Shown: positions 26,201 through 35,348, numbered from the stretch's first letter. The stretch is 64,000 nucleotides of DNA from Bacteroidia bacterium (GCA_016787895.1 JAEUTN010000022.1:186001-250000); one strand, 5' to 3'. Program-made: numbers and translations. The notes: generated by a model not told the origin, from the letters alone.

Positions 26201-27134
26201 TCACCACAGCGGAAGAATTGGTGGTAGGCCCCACAATGCCCGGTCCACTCCAGGAATATGTAACCGGAGAAGCCGTAGTAGTAACTATCACGTTCACGGT
26301 AGGTACCGTACAACCCAGTATGCCACCCCCAATGTTAGCGCTTTGCAGGGTGGCAGATGGGATACACACCGGACAGGACGCAAAATCACCGGGCCCGAGT
26401 GAAAAGCCGATAACATTCGTGAAGGTAATGTTGGCACCCGAAATGGTGCCCACAAAAAATCCATTGGCCAGATTGTTTTTCAGGTAAACGGTATTGCCAA
26501 TAATGGCAAAGCCTCCGCCGGCTGTAGCATTCGGCAAATTGGTGATGGAATAAGAACACAATACCACCCCTGCCGGACTGTACAAGGTGAGATTTTGATT
26601 GGGGGTGGTGGTTTTTAACACATAAAAATTACAATTGCAATCGGTCACCAAATCATAAGGCCCCCCTCCATTGAAACCACTGATGGTGGTTAGTAAGGAA
26701 CCGGTACCTGCCCCATTGTAAACGTACACTTGTCCGGTGGCTCCCACCAGATTGTAAATGGCCCCGTTACAGCCCCCTAAATTTACAGCAGCTCCATTGC
26801 CTGTACCGTGCCCTGTACCTATCCAGGCCGCACCATTCCAATAACTGTAATTACCGCTGATAACGGAATAAAATGTAGGTGATAAAGTGCCGCCGTTGAT
26901 ATTGGGCATCAGGGTTAAACCTCCCCCTCCGTTCGGAATACCAATGGGCGTAGGGTTAGTAGCTGAAAGTGGTAAAGCGGGATTATAAGCATGTATACCA
27001 CCCGGTCCGTCCATATACACAAAAGGGCTTGGGCAAGTGGGCATTTGAGCCCGGAGGCTAAAACCAAATGCCAGGAGCAGCAAACAGATATACAGGCGTT
27101 TTTTCAAATCCCAATAACCTTCTAAATGTAACAT
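23202..27134 (-). CDS. Giant Ig/PKD-like repeat protein with T9SS type B (gliding-motility) sorting domain
   Basis: 1310 aa from ATG 27134 (a TTG at 27179 would add a non-signal-like extension). Signal peptide: KKRLYICLLLLAFGFSLRAQ. The first 270 residues resemble the surface-protein beta-propeller-like front module. Then come more than ten repeats of about 80-90 residues in the style CxGxxxxLxAxGAxxYxWSP, the Bacteroidota Ig/PKD-like unit. A two-repeat block containing VLPLPVFSISP occurs twice about 735 bases apart. The end (about 1225-1310, IPNTFTPNQDGLNEVF to KRYQRSGQVLLNK) is the CHU_C/type B sorting domain recognised by the T9SS. Role: cell-surface adhesin or scaffold. Many Cys are spaced one per repeat. 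Confidence 0.93.
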   Translation of the reverse strand: MLHLEGYWDLKKRLYICLLLLAFGFSLRAQMPTCPSPFVYMDGPGGIHAYNPALPLSATNPTPIGIPNGGGGLTLMPNINGGTLSPTFYSVISGNYSYWNGAAWIGTGHGTGNGAAVNLGGCNGAIYNLVGATGQVYVYNGAGTGSLLTTISGFNGGGPYDLVTDCNCNFYVLKTTTPNQNLTLYSPAGVVLCSYSITNLPNATAGGGFAIIGNTVYLKNNLANGFFVGTISGANITFTNVIGFSLGPGDFASCPVCIPSATLQSANIGGGILGCTVPTVNVIVTTTASPVTYSWSGPGIVGPTTNSSAVVNSTGIYTCVVSANGCPPSQITLTTTVISSVIPVFTAITPSGNICMQGNNPVPLMASSNSTNNLISWTGPGGVSGSSTSSVQAIMPGVYSVTVTDIFTGCAGASSVNIVQTPTVTLSSSSPTLCAQPIQGSLASITLTPAGAPNYTLLTQASFTTSSPNGTAMPCFPVPPFTNTVTIATATLIGSNTFCSDTTSTTFTIFPNPGVNVTPQSPSICVGNSVLLIAFGANSYTWANSPGLNSYITGITTASPTISTQYTVSGSTNGCLSPPATVSVSVLPLPVFSISPSSSLICLGSQASFSAVGNAATYSWSPALGLSNTLGPQVFASPPATQAYQVLGTLNTCTSSASATVFVLNPPTMSLTLSQPTLCAQNFNGSSNTVQASPLGATTYTLLNGPGYTVSSPNGPVMQITPAGPPPNAPSVLTLSLLGTSSVCQLNDTFTLMVLPNPSISVAPSNTAICPGKSQIITAQGANDYTWSPISNLNTYTGSLVISMTPSVSSLYSVIGGSMGCLSITKNVNVNVLPLPVFSISPYTQTVCIGNTVSLTAQGNAQTYAWDPPLFLSSSTGTQVTCTPNAFQSYTVTGTLNTCTQVAVASVSAIAVPVVSASASEYTICSGATTLLHAEGANSYSWIPNYYLSVNQGQNVFASPVGSTTYTLRGFNGICTGTSSVYIETVPRPTMTLSAPYNQVCLGYSVPITVEGAMYYSWSPIFGLSAITGSVSHASPAITTNYTITGINSNGTVQCTQLLSFSVIVTPFVVASASGSAAICEGERTTLEAFGGNTFNWQPPDGLNVTDRNAVVAGPTVSTTYTVEVSENTFCGSTATVFVQVNPKPFVLAGRDTSFNLDEPMFISAQGSGSITWISGENIECPTCPLSRVYPANDECYVVLTTNEFGCTAQDRMCIEVTNDFGVYIPNTFTPNQDGLNEVFYVVGTGISNFSMQIYNRWGQLIFSSTSQLNGWDGQFKDKACEPGVYTYKVEYTGLNGKRYQRSGQVLLNK

Positions 27135-27274
27135 ACAATTCAGGCAATTTGAAGGTAATAGTTTAAACCCATTAAACAAGTTCGTAAAACTGCTTTTTTG
27201 CTGAGTAAAGCAGATGTTAAAATCTTCTTACATAAAGGATAGGCCAACACAAAACAAATTAAGAAATTTAGGGA

Positions 27275-29677
27275 ATGAAGCACTTTCTTGATGAGCTGAA
27301 CCCTGTTCAAAGAGCCGCCGCCACCAGCATTGAAGGTCCTGTGATGATTATCGCCGGTGCAGGTTCGGGTAAAACAAGGGTTCTCACTTACCGCATCGCC
27401 TGTTTACTCGAAAATAAGGTCAGCCCCTTTAATATTTTATCCCTCACGTTCACCAATAAGGCAGCCCGGGAAATGAAGGAGCGCATTGCCTCACTGGTTG
27501 GAGAAAAAAATGCCAAGAATTTATGGATGGGCACCTTTCACAGCGTGTTTGCCAAATTGCTGCGCATTGAAGCCGAAAAATTGGGTTACCCCCACAACTT
27601 TACCATTTACGATACCGACGACAGTAAAAGCGTTATCCGCGAGATTCTGAAAAATCTTAAGCTCGACGATAAGGTGTACAAACCCTCTCTGGTGCTGAAC
27701 CGCATCAGCGATGCAAAAAACAAACTCATCTCGGCACGGCAATACCTGAACAACCCCATTACCCAGCAGGAAGATTTCAGCAGCCGTAAACCCATGCTGG
27801 GTCAAATTTATGCCGCATACGAAAAAGCCAACTTCAGAGCGGGGGCTATGGATTTCGATGATTTGTTATTTCAAACCAACGTGTTGTTGCGTGATTTTCC
27901 GGATGTATTGGTGAAGTACCAGGACAAGTTCCGCTACATTTTGGTGGATGAGTATCAGGATACCAATTTTTCGCAGTACGTCATCATCAAACAACTGGCC
28001 GCGCGTTTTCAAAACATTTGTGTGGTGGGCGATGATGCACAAAGTATTTACGCCTTCAGGGGCGCCAATATTCAGAACATTCTGAATTTTGAGAAAGACT
28101 ATCCCGATCTTAAAAAGTTTAAACTCGAACAAAACTACCGCAGCACCAAAACCATTGTGAGCGCGGCCAACCAGATTATCGCCAACAACGTGAACCAGTT
28201 GCAAAAAACCGTGTTCACCGAAAACGAGGAAGGTCATAAAATTGCTTTGATCAAAGCGGGCTCCGATAACGAAGAGGGACAAAAAATTGCCAATCTGATT
28301 TTTGAAACCCGCATGCGCGAGCAGGCCAAGTATTCTGATTTTGCCATCCTCTATCGCACCAACGCCCAATCCCGTTCCTTTGAGGAAGCCTTGCGAAAAC
28401 TCAACGTGCCCTACCGCATTTATGGAGGCATTAGTTTTTATCAGCGCAAAGAAATCAAGGATCTTATCTCCTATTACCGCCTGGCCATTAACAACCACGA
28501 CAACGAAAGTTTAAAACGGGTCATCAATTACCCGGCTCGCGGAATCGGCCAAAGCACCATGGATAAAATTACGGTGGCCGCGGCTGAACACGATGTGAGT
28601 TTATGGACGGTTATCTCCAACCTCAGGGATTTTAATTTGGGCATTAATGGCGGCATCGCGGCAAAAATTTCCGATTTCGCTACACAAATCACCTCCTACT
28701 CGCTTTTGTTACACTTACAGGATGCTTTTGAACTGGCCAACCACATTGCAGTGAACAGCGGAGTGATTAAAGAATTGTACAACGACAAAACACCCGAGGG
28801 AGTAAGCCGCTATGAAAACATTCAGGAATTGTTGAATGGTATTAAAGATTTTGTGGAACAGGACCGCAGCCCCCAGGAAGACGAACTCAGCAGCATTATC
28901 AAAGAGCTCAATCCCCCGGAGCAAGGCCAGGAATTAATGCCTGAAAGCCGGGGTTTTAAAACCCTGGATGAATTTATGCAGGACATTAGTTTACTCACCA
29001 ACGTTGACCTGGAGGATGAAAAAGAAGAAGACCGCAACAAAGTGAGCTTAATGACTGTGCACTCGGCCAAAGGTCTTGAGTTCCCCTACGTGTACATTGT
29101 GGGGCTCGAAGAAAATTTATTTCCCTCTCAACTCTCTGTAAGCGACCCCGGAGATTTAGAAGAAGAAAGGCGTTTGTTTTATGTGGCCCTAACCCGGGCC
29201 GAAAAAAAAGCCACCCTGAGTTTTGCCACCATGCGTTACCGTTTTGGCAATATTACCTATTGCGAACCCAGCCGTTTTATTTCAGAAATTGAAGACGATT
29301 GCCTGGACGTTTTGCCGGAGGAAAGCAGAACCCCTTTTACTGACACGGTTTTTGAAAGTTTCAGAAAAGAATATGGAACACCTTCTAAATTTAAACCTGC
29401 TGGCAACACTCAAACTTCGAAAGGCATCGGCTTTCAGCCCCAGACTAAAAAACTGGTAAGGGTGCACAATACCCTGACGCAAAGCAGTCATGTACCACCG
29501 GATCTGAGTCTCAATAAAAGTTTGAGAGAAGACGAAGAGGTGTTGCATGAAAAATTTGGCAAGGGCCGTATCCTAAAACTGGAAGGGGTTTGGCCCGAAA
29601 CCAAAGCCCTGATTCAATTTGAAACGGTGGGCAACAAAAGCCTTTTGCTGAAATTTGCCCGGCTTCAGAAAGTGTGA
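27275..29677 (+). CDS. UvrD/PcrA-type ATP-dependent DNA helicase
   Basis: 800 aa superfamily 1A helicase, 3'-to-5' polarity in the family. Motifs in order: Q-motif LNPVQRAA, Walker A GAGSGKT (28-34), motif Ia SLTFTNKAAREMKER, motif II VDEYQDTN, motif III VVGDDAQSIYAFRGA, motif IV LEQNYRST, motif V SLMTVHSAKGLEF, and motif VI YVALTRAEK. The C-terminal tail ends with a PcrA/UvrD-type Tudor-like module (EEVLHEKFGKGRILKLEG). It acts in nucleotide excision and mismatch repair and clears RNA polymerase or RecA from DNA. It stands alone, divergent from the giant T9SS gene. Symbols uvrD and pcrA both fit; one copy cannot decide. Confidence 0.96.
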   Translation: MKHFLDELNPVQRAAATSIEGPVMIIAGAGSGKTRVLTYRIACLLENKVSPFNILSLTFTNKAAREMKERIASLVGEKNAKNLWMGTFHSVFAKLLRIEAEKLGYPHNFTIYDTDDSKSVIREILKNLKLDDKVYKPSLVLNRISDAKNKLISARQYLNNPITQQEDFSSRKPMLGQIYAAYEKANFRAGAMDFDDLLFQTNVLLRDFPDVLVKYQDKFRYILVDEYQDTNFSQYVIIKQLAARFQNICVVGDDAQSIYAFRGANIQNILNFEKDYPDLKKFKLEQNYRSTKTIVSAANQIIANNVNQLQKTVFTENEEGHKIALIKAGSDNEEGQKIANLIFETRMREQAKYSDFAILYRTNAQSRSFEEALRKLNVPYRIYGGISFYQRKEIKDLISYYRLAINNHDNESLKRVINYPARGIGQSTMDKITVAAAEHDVSLWTVISNLRDFNLGINGGIAAKISDFATQITSYSLLLHLQDAFELANHIAVNSGVIKELYNDKTPEGVSRYENIQELLNGIKDFVEQDRSPQEDELSSIIKELNPPEQGQELMPESRGFKTLDEFMQDISLLTNVDLEDEKEEDRNKVSLMTVHSAKGLEFPYVYIVGLEENLFPSQLSVSDPGDLEEERRLFYVALTRAEKKATLSFATMRYRFGNITYCEPSRFISEIEDDCLDVLPEESRTPFTDTVFESFRKEYGTPSKFKPAGNTQTSKGIGFQPQTKKLVRVHNTLTQSSHVPPDLSLNKSLREDEEVLHEKFGKGRILKLEGVWPETKALIQFETVGNKSLLLKFARLQKV

Positions 29678-29776
29678 AAGGCCGGTATGAACGCGTGAGC
29701 CACCATACAGCCTGAGCGAATGGTTTTTGTATTTAAAGAATTTGTCATACATTTATTTCGATTAATCCTTATTCAA

Positions 29777-32053
29777 ATGCTTACTAAACTACGTGTATTT
29801 TTTATCGCCCTCCTTTGTCCGGTAGTGTTCATCGGTCAAACTCCAGTAACAAAAAGCAAGTGCGGTACGCCGGCCCCGCCCCAGCAATGGGAGGAATGGT
29901 TCAGCAAAGCCGTGAAACAGTATGTAGACAATCTTCAGAACGGGAAAACTCAAATGGTCACCCACGAAATTCCGGTGATTGTTCACATCATCCACTTTGG
30001 TGAAGCTGTAGGTACTTACCCGAATATCGATTCCAACCAGGTAAAATCACAAATCGCCGCGCTTAATGCCGATTTCGCCGGCACCGGTTTAAATGTGGGC
30101 AATGTGCCCGGTGCCTTTGCCAACCTGGTAACCAACACCGGCATAACCTTTTGTATGGCCACCAAAAACCCTCAGGGCGGCAATCTCACCGAAAGAGGCA
30201 TTCAGCGTGTTGACGCGCAAGCCAACACCTGGGTCAATCCAAACACACCAACGGTTGACATTAAATATTACATCGAAACCTTTGCGAAACCAAGCACCAT
30301 GTGGGATCCCATCCGTTATCTTAACATCTGGATAAGCGATCGCCCGGCTGACGAAACCATGAATGGGTATTCTACCTATCCCGGGGGCACCACACTCAAT
30401 GGTATTCCTTCCGGCGAAATTGGCACAGTGAATAACGATGGTATCTGGATTTATACCAAAGCCTTTGGAACCGTTGGTACCATTGTGGCGCCAACCGACA
30501 AAGGCCGCACACTTACGCACGAAGTCGGTCACTGGTTAGGTTTACGCCACACCTGGGGCGATGGTAATTGTTACACTGATTATTGCAACGATACCCCCTG
30601 GTCAAAAATGGAAAATATTGGTTGCCCCAGCCATCCGGCTTATGTTGACCGTTGCGGACCCGGTCAAAGTTCCTTTGGTGAAATGACCATGAACTTTATG
30701 GACGGCACCAACGACGTTTGCAAATACATGTTTACCCCTAATCAGAACATTCGTATGCAAACAGCTCTTAGCCAATGCAATTTTCGTAATGCTTTAGGTA
30801 CTCATAACCTCTGCGTTCCCAACACAGCAGCTCCAAGCCCTGCTGTTGCCGGATTTAACCTGAACTCAACACCTTGCATCGGCACCCCCTTCACCCCTTT
30901 CAACACCTCCAGCGGAAATCCTCCTCCTACTTACATCTGGAGTTCAACACCTCCCATGATTTTTAGTCCTGCACCTTCGGTGGCCAATCCTGCGGTATCG
31001 GTGAACACGCCGGGCAATTACACCATTACGTTAATTGCTACCAATAGTTTAGTGTCTTCCACATTCACCATGGCCATTAACAATGTTACTACCTGTCCGT
31101 TTGTTTCAGTATGTATGGACACGTTAAGCAAAATCAAAAACACCGATACCCTGAGTTTGTACGCTGCACCCAACAACAGTTTGGTAATTGGTTGCCAAAG
31201 CGGTTTTGCGGGATTCCTTACAGGTACCAATTGTTATAAGGACAAAGAGTTTGCTCAGTTTTTCTCCCCTGCATCTTATACCGGCATTCCTTCGCCACAG
31301 GTGAACAGCGCCATTGTGTTGTTTGACAGTGTAGGCACCAAAAACCATAGCGGTAACGGTTCCGTTCAAATCACCTGCAGGGTATATGGAGGCAATGTTT
31401 CAGCCGGACCCGGCGCGCAAATTGGAGCCAAAGCTGAAAACTACGCCACTATTTTGGCCACACCCAAAACCAATACCTTAAATTATGCGGGTGATCCCAA
31501 TTATGTAACGCCTACAAAAATCATTCCTTACCGTTATGATTTTGCCTCACCGGTGATTATCAACAACAACAGCGGGTTTTATGTGGCGGTTGAAGCCCCG
31601 CATTTTTCTCCGAGCGATTCCATCCGCATTTTCAGCACCAAAAAAGCGGCTACCAGTTTGGATTCCAATGCCTGGTTTTTACAATACAGCAACAACTGGA
31701 GAACTTTCAGAAGTTTCCGCAACGCCAAAATTCAATTGGGCATCATACCAATTATTACCTGCAGCCCATTGGTGGGTATTGATGAAAGTGAAAACCTCTT
31801 TTCGAGCAACATTAACCTGATGCCTAACCCAAGCAACGGTGTGTTTAATCTGGTGTTTACGCTTCCGGGCACACAACAGGTCAGCATAAAAATCACCAAT
31901 GCCGTTGGGCAGGAAATCACCAAAGGCCAATGGGGCAGCATCAGCACCGGGGTATATCAAATTGACCTGAGCAACGAAGCCGATGGTATTTATTTTATGG
32001 AATTGAGCAACGGAAAAAACAAGGTTACCAAAAAACTCATTTTGAGTCATTAA
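29777..32053 (+). CDS. Secreted M43 (pappalysin-like) metalloprotease with T9SS type A sorting domain
   Basis: 758 aa from ATG 29777, which opens the signal peptide (LTKLRVFFIALLCPVVFIGQ); an upstream ATG at 29720 gives a poorer leader. Catalytic motif HEVGHWLGLRHTWG is the extended metzincin zinc site, and MTMNFMDGTND provides the Met-turn. The aspartate and cysteine pattern (DGNCYTDYCNDTP) is typical of pappalysins, which often bind calcium. A PKD-like beta domain follows (about 375-450) and then a second beta region. The final 80 residues (LMPNPSNGVFNLVF to NKVTKKLILSH) are a type A sorting domain. Expected to be released or anchored at the cell surface as a protein-degrading enzyme. A strong terminator follows. 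Confidence 0.94.
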   Translation: MLTKLRVFFIALLCPVVFIGQTPVTKSKCGTPAPPQQWEEWFSKAVKQYVDNLQNGKTQMVTHEIPVIVHIIHFGEAVGTYPNIDSNQVKSQIAALNADFAGTGLNVGNVPGAFANLVTNTGITFCMATKNPQGGNLTERGIQRVDAQANTWVNPNTPTVDIKYYIETFAKPSTMWDPIRYLNIWISDRPADETMNGYSTYPGGTTLNGIPSGEIGTVNNDGIWIYTKAFGTVGTIVAPTDKGRTLTHEVGHWLGLRHTWGDGNCYTDYCNDTPWSKMENIGCPSHPAYVDRCGPGQSSFGEMTMNFMDGTNDVCKYMFTPNQNIRMQTALSQCNFRNALGTHNLCVPNTAAPSPAVAGFNLNSTPCIGTPFTPFNTSSGNPPPTYIWSSTPPMIFSPAPSVANPAVSVNTPGNYTITLIATNSLVSSTFTMAINNVTTCPFVSVCMDTLSKIKNTDTLSLYAAPNNSLVIGCQSGFAGFLTGTNCYKDKEFAQFFSPASYTGIPSPQVNSAIVLFDSVGTKNHSGNGSVQITCRVYGGNVSAGPGAQIGAKAENYATILATPKTNTLNYAGDPNYVTPTKIIPYRYDFASPVIINNNSGFYVAVEAPHFSPSDSIRIFSTKKAATSLDSNAWFLQYSNNWRTFRSFRNAKIQLGIIPIITCSPLVGIDESENLFSSNINLMPNPSNGVFNLVFTLPGTQQVSIKITNAVGQEITKGQWGSISTGVYQIDLSNEADGIYFMELSNGKNKVTKKLILSH

Positions 32054-32071
32054 TAGTTTCTCTAAAAAATT

Positions 32072-32094
32072 AAACCCGCTTCGGCGGGTTTTTT
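32072..32094 (+). terminator. Rho-independent terminator after the M43 protease gene
   Basis: A perfect 8-bp stem AAACCCGC/GCGGGTTT closes a TTCG tetraloop and runs into a T tract (32089-32094). It begins 19 bases after the stop codon. This is one of the clearest terminators in the window. Confidence 0.93.
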
Positions 32095-32132
32095 ATTGGC
32101 CTTTGTTACCTTAGTCATCAAATTAATTAAGT

Positions 32133-32972
32133 ATGAAATTGTATTCCATCAATGCCGGGCATTTTAAGTTAGACGGGGGTGCCATGTTTGGCGTAGTGCC
32201 CAAAAGCATCTGGAACAAACTGAACCCGGCCGACGCCAATAACATGTGCAGCTGGGCTACGCGCTGTTTGTTGATTGAAGATGGCAAACGGTTGATTTTA
32301 GTTGACAATGGCATGGGAAACAAACAAGACGAAAAATTTTTCTCTTACTACTATCTGCATGGAGAGGATACCCTCCAAGGCTCTTTAAAAAAGCATGGCT
32401 TTGGCATGGAGGATATTACTGATGTGTTTTTAACCCATTTGCATTTCGACCATTGCGGGGGCAGTATCAAATATAATAGCGACAGAGCAAAACTGGAGCC
32501 GGCCTTTAAAAACGCCACTTACTATAGCAATGAAAAACACTGGCAATGGGCGGTGAACCCCAATTCAAGAGAAAAAGCCAGCTTTTTAAAAGAGAACATA
32601 CTGCCCATACAGGAAAGCGGGCAGCTTAAGTTTTTAAAAACAGGCGACACCTTAATGGATGGCATTAGCATTATAGAAGTGAACGGGCACACCGAAGCCA
32701 TGATGTTGCCTCTTGTGAAATACAAAAACCAAACCATAGCCTATCTGGCTGACTTAATTCCTTCGGTGGGGCATTTGCCCATACCTTATGTGATGGGTTA
32801 CGACGTGCGTCCCCTCGAAACCCTGAAGGAAAAAGACAGTCTATTAAAAAAAGCCCTCGACGAAAACTGGTTGCTGATGTTTGAGCACGACCCACTGGTA
32901 GAGTGCGTGAGTTTGGAGAGAACCGAAAAAGGCATACGGGCCAAAGAACTTATCAAACTTCAGGATCTTTAA
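32133..32972 (+). CDS. Metallo-beta-lactamase-fold hydrolase
   Basis: 279 aa, cytoplasmic (no leader). The dinuclear metal signature THLHFDHCGG (HxHxDH) lies near residue 104. The next ligands follow at NGHTEAMM (His near 189) and a late His in FEHDP, as in AHL-lactonase/glyoxalase-like MBL proteins. The N-terminal part (GGAMFGVVPKSIW) matches the quorum-quenching-lactonase-like subgroup, but substrate cannot be deduced. A candidate -7 element with one mismatch (TACCTTAG, 32107-32114) stands before the ATG. It is the first gene after a strong terminator, so it has its own promoter. Downstream is the small YCII gene. Confidence 0.9.
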   Translation: MKLYSINAGHFKLDGGAMFGVVPKSIWNKLNPADANNMCSWATRCLLIEDGKRLILVDNGMGNKQDEKFFSYYYLHGEDTLQGSLKKHGFGMEDITDVFLTHLHFDHCGGSIKYNSDRAKLEPAFKNATYYSNEKHWQWAVNPNSREKASFLKENILPIQESGQLKFLKTGDTLMDGISIIEVNGHTEAMMLPLVKYKNQTIAYLADLIPSVGHLPIPYVMGYDVRPLETLKEKDSLLKKALDENWLLMFEHDPLVECVSLERTEKGIRAKELIKLQDL

Positions 32973-33046
32973 GTTTTACTTTTTTTGAGCGCTCCCTCAA
33001 CCTTACCGGACATTTTAAGCATATACAGAAAATTAAAAACGATGAA

Positions 33047-33352
33047 ATGGAAAAAAATTTTTACGCAGTTTATTTAAACCCCTCAAGACCCAACTTCGCA
33101 GTGACTATGACAGACGATGAAAGGGAAATAATGAGACAACACGTTACTTACTGGACAGAAAAACTTAAGCAAGGTAAAGTTTATGCATTTGGTCCTGTTA
33201 ACGACCCAAAAGAAATTTATGGTCTCGGAGTTGTAGCCGTGGATAGCGAACAAGAACTAATAGACATCATTGCAAACGACCCCGCAGGAAAAATAAATAA
33301 ATATGAGTATTTTCCAATGAAAGCAGTGGTACCAAATATTTCAATCGACTGA
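33047..33352 (+). CDS. YCII-domain (YciI-like) small protein
   Basis: 101 aa from ATG 33047; the frame is open upstream but non-homologous. It has a compact ferredoxin-like YCII fold with the pattern FYAVYLNPSRP, a MTDDEREIMRQHVTYW helix, GKVYAFGPV and an acidic helix near 75. The family's conserved His-Asp pair is partly visible (His near 32). YciI relatives are small dehydrochlorinase-like or accessory proteins; function is not established. The base composition is more AT-rich than in the genes on either side and the flanks carry short repeated and palindromic sequences (for example ACCTTACCG on both sides), so recent acquisition is possible. Confidence 0.82.
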   Translation: MEKNFYAVYLNPSRPNFAVTMTDDEREIMRQHVTYWTEKLKQGKVYAFGPVNDPKEIYGLGVVAVDSEQELIDIIANDPAGKINKYEYFPMKAVVPNISID

Positions 33353-33417
33353 CATCAACATTCATTAAGGCATTTTAATTTTCTTTTTCGGACCTTACCG
33401 ATGACAAAAAACAGCCA

Positions 33418-33432
33418 ACCGCTAACAGCGGT
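33418..33432. repeat. Short perfect palindrome downstream of the YCII gene
   Basis: ACCGCT-AAC-AGCGGT is a 6-bp inverted repeat with a 3-base loop, followed by GC-rich sequence and a T run (33473-33479). It resembles the short palindromic repeats dispersed in many Bacteroidota genomes. It does not match the full integron attC consensus and is 66 bases after the YCII stop. It may act as a weak terminator. Confidence 0.45.
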
Positions 33433-33539
33433 CTCGCGTCTGCCGGACACAACCCTGCTTAGACAATCGTTGTTTTTTTAATGGCCGCTCCCTTCGTTAT
33501 ACTAAAGCCAGGTCACGAGTAAAAATTTGTGACGATATT

Positions 33540-35348
33540 TCACTTTTGTTTGTAAGCCTCCGGAATTTCTAGTTTTAATTCAGCAAAGGCTTTATCCATC
33601 AGCCCGGTATCAAACCCATTGTTTTTGAAAAACACAAAATCCTGACTAATCATGTCTTTTACGTTTTCGTAAGGACCAACTGCTCTGAACAGAAAGTCCC
33701 GATAAAGTTCTATGGCCTTATTAAAATCTCCCTTAAACAAATAACAATGTCCCAAATTACCTGTTGCAATTGGGTCCTCAGGCATACGTTTTATGCCACT
33801 GTTCAAAAAACTGATGGCATTGTCGTATTGTTTGTTCTCCAGCAAATACCAACCTATGGTGTTCAATTGATAAGCGGGCAGGCTTAAGGTGTCAGCGTTT
33901 TCCACCTTAATGGCCTGTGGAAAGGTTTTGCCTCTCACCTGACGGGTAAATCCGTTTACCTTACCTGAAGTATCCCTGAGAAATTTTTTTTCAGCCAGAA
34001 ACTCCTCATTGAAAAATTCAGTTTCCGATGTAAAGTGCATTTTACTGTACACACCATCCGTTAAATAATAATACCCGTCTTCTTTTGGTAGCACAATAGC
34101 GTACTTATCTTCAAAAAGATAAATGCCTTCATAAGTCTTTAACACAGCCTCCGGAACAGTGACCACATTTTTAGCTTCCGGAAAATAAAAATTCTTCCAT
34201 TTGTATACCTCAGCCACACTGTTAATCACTTCAAACAAAATGGCGCCATTATCCGAATTTACAAATACTGCCACCCCATTTCCACCTTCGAGACTGCCAT
34301 AATATTGTCCTCTGAAACCCTCATTTCCGGCACCATGCTGAAAATACTTAACCCCGGCCCGATCTTCAATAAACACGCCCAATGCCGAAGATTCGTCGAG
34401 ATAGGGTGTCAAGCGAAGTTTAGTCATTTCCTGATTCAATACCTTTGACGATTTTCCCTGGTACGCCCATTGGGTTTCAATAATGTAATTGCAGAGGTCG
34501 CTGGGTGTCATCCATAAACCCGCCGCCCCTTGTTCAGGGTAAACATGAAATTTGTTCGGCACTTCCCTTCCGTCTGTATAATAACCTGTTGCTGCGAATT
34601 TTAATTTGTCCTTTGGTAATGGTTGGGTATAAGTGCTGTTTACCATACCGATTGGCTTAAGCACAGTTTCGTACAAAAACTGATCATACGGCTGATTGGT
34701 GACATCCGATACAATCAATTGAGAAATAGTAGTGCCACCACCGGAGTATTTAAATTTTAAACCGGGTTCAAACTCTGAACGTACCGCAGGAGTATTGGCC
34801 GGCTTTTTACCATCCAGTATCTCCACAAGGGTTGGAATCTTGTCCTTACGGTCATAACCCGGAAAACCATGAACGCTCAATCCCGCACTGTGACTCAATA
34901 AATTAGCCAGGGTAATTTTTTTGTTTTTTGAAACAGAATCATAAGGAAACTTCCAGGATTTTAAATAGGTATTGATGTCGGCATACAAATCCAGCTTTTT
35001 ATCCTGTACCAGTTTTAAAACGGCTACCGCGTTAAGTGATTTACTGATGGAACCCGGTTCAAACAAAGTTTGTGTGTTAACAGGACGTTTTTCCTTCTCA
35101 TCCGCCCAGCCATAACCCTTTGCCCAAACTATTTTATAATTGTGAATGACCGCAATACTCAAGCCTTTTACTTTGAAGTGAGCCATGCGCTCCTGCAAAT
35201 TATATGTTTTACCATTTATCTTTACTCTGCCTGACAAGCCATTTTCTACAAGCTTGATTTGATCTTCTATTTCTTTGCTGTACTTTGTTTGAGCCGTGAG
35301 CTGAACCCAGGTGATGGCAAGCAATACCAGTATTTGTAGTCTTTTCAT
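33540..35348 (-). CDS. Exported beta-lactamase-fold serine hydrolase with C-terminal TPR
   Basis: 602 aa from ATG 35348 (the frame extends to 35396, but the leader RLQILVLLAITWVQLTAQ begins at the later start). The class C beta-lactamase/DD-peptidase fold has its nucleophile motif SISK at 100-103, the Tyr motif as YSG (near 205) and the third motif as HGAG rather than KTG. The altered second and third motifs are those of the ClbP/EstB-like peptidase-esterase group rather than of true beta-lactamases. After a beta domain (about 400-490) come two TPR units (LNTIGWYLLENKQYDNAISF; ATGNLGHCYLFKGDFNKAIEL). Probably periplasmic. The substrate is unknown; peptide or ester hydrolysis is inferred. Confidence 0.9.
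   Translation of the reverse strand: MKRLQILVLLAITWVQLTAQTKYSKEIEDQIKLVENGLSGRVKINGKTYNLQERMAHFKVKGLSIAVIHNYKIVWAKGYGWADEKEKRPVNTQTLFEPGSISKSLNAVAVLKLVQDKKLDLYADINTYLKSWKFPYDSVSKNKKITLANLLSHSAGLSVHGFPGYDRKDKIPTLVEILDGKKPANTPAVRSEFEPGLKFKYSGGGTTISQLIVSDVTNQPYDQFLYETVLKPIGMVNSTYTQPLPKDKLKFAATGYYTDGREVPNKFHVYPEQGAAGLWMTPSDLCNYIIETQWAYQGKSSKVLNQEMTKLRLTPYLDESSALGVFIEDRAGVKYFQHGAGNEGFRGQYYGSLEGGNGVAVFVNSDNGAILFEVINSVAEVYKWKNFYFPEAKNVVTVPEAVLKTYEGIYLFEDKYAIVLPKEDGYYYLTDGVYSKMHFTSETEFFNEEFLAEKKFLRDTSGKVNGFTRQVRGKTFPQAIKVENADTLSLPAYQLNTIGWYLLENKQYDNAISFLNSGIKRMPEDPIATGNLGHCYLFKGDFNKAIELYRDFLFRAVGPYENVKDMISQDFVFFKNNGFDTGLMDKAFAELKLEIPEAYKQK

Noticed and set aside
27866..28498. 210-codon minus-strand frame opposite uvrD
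   Set aside because: It mirrors helicase motifs II-IV; composition (Val, Phe, Ile-rich) is typical of an antisense shadow.
33400..33480. Possible integron attC site after the YCII gene
   Set aside because: The inner sequence CGCTAAC does not fit RYYYAAC, and a complementary core site is missing; recorded only as a palindrome.
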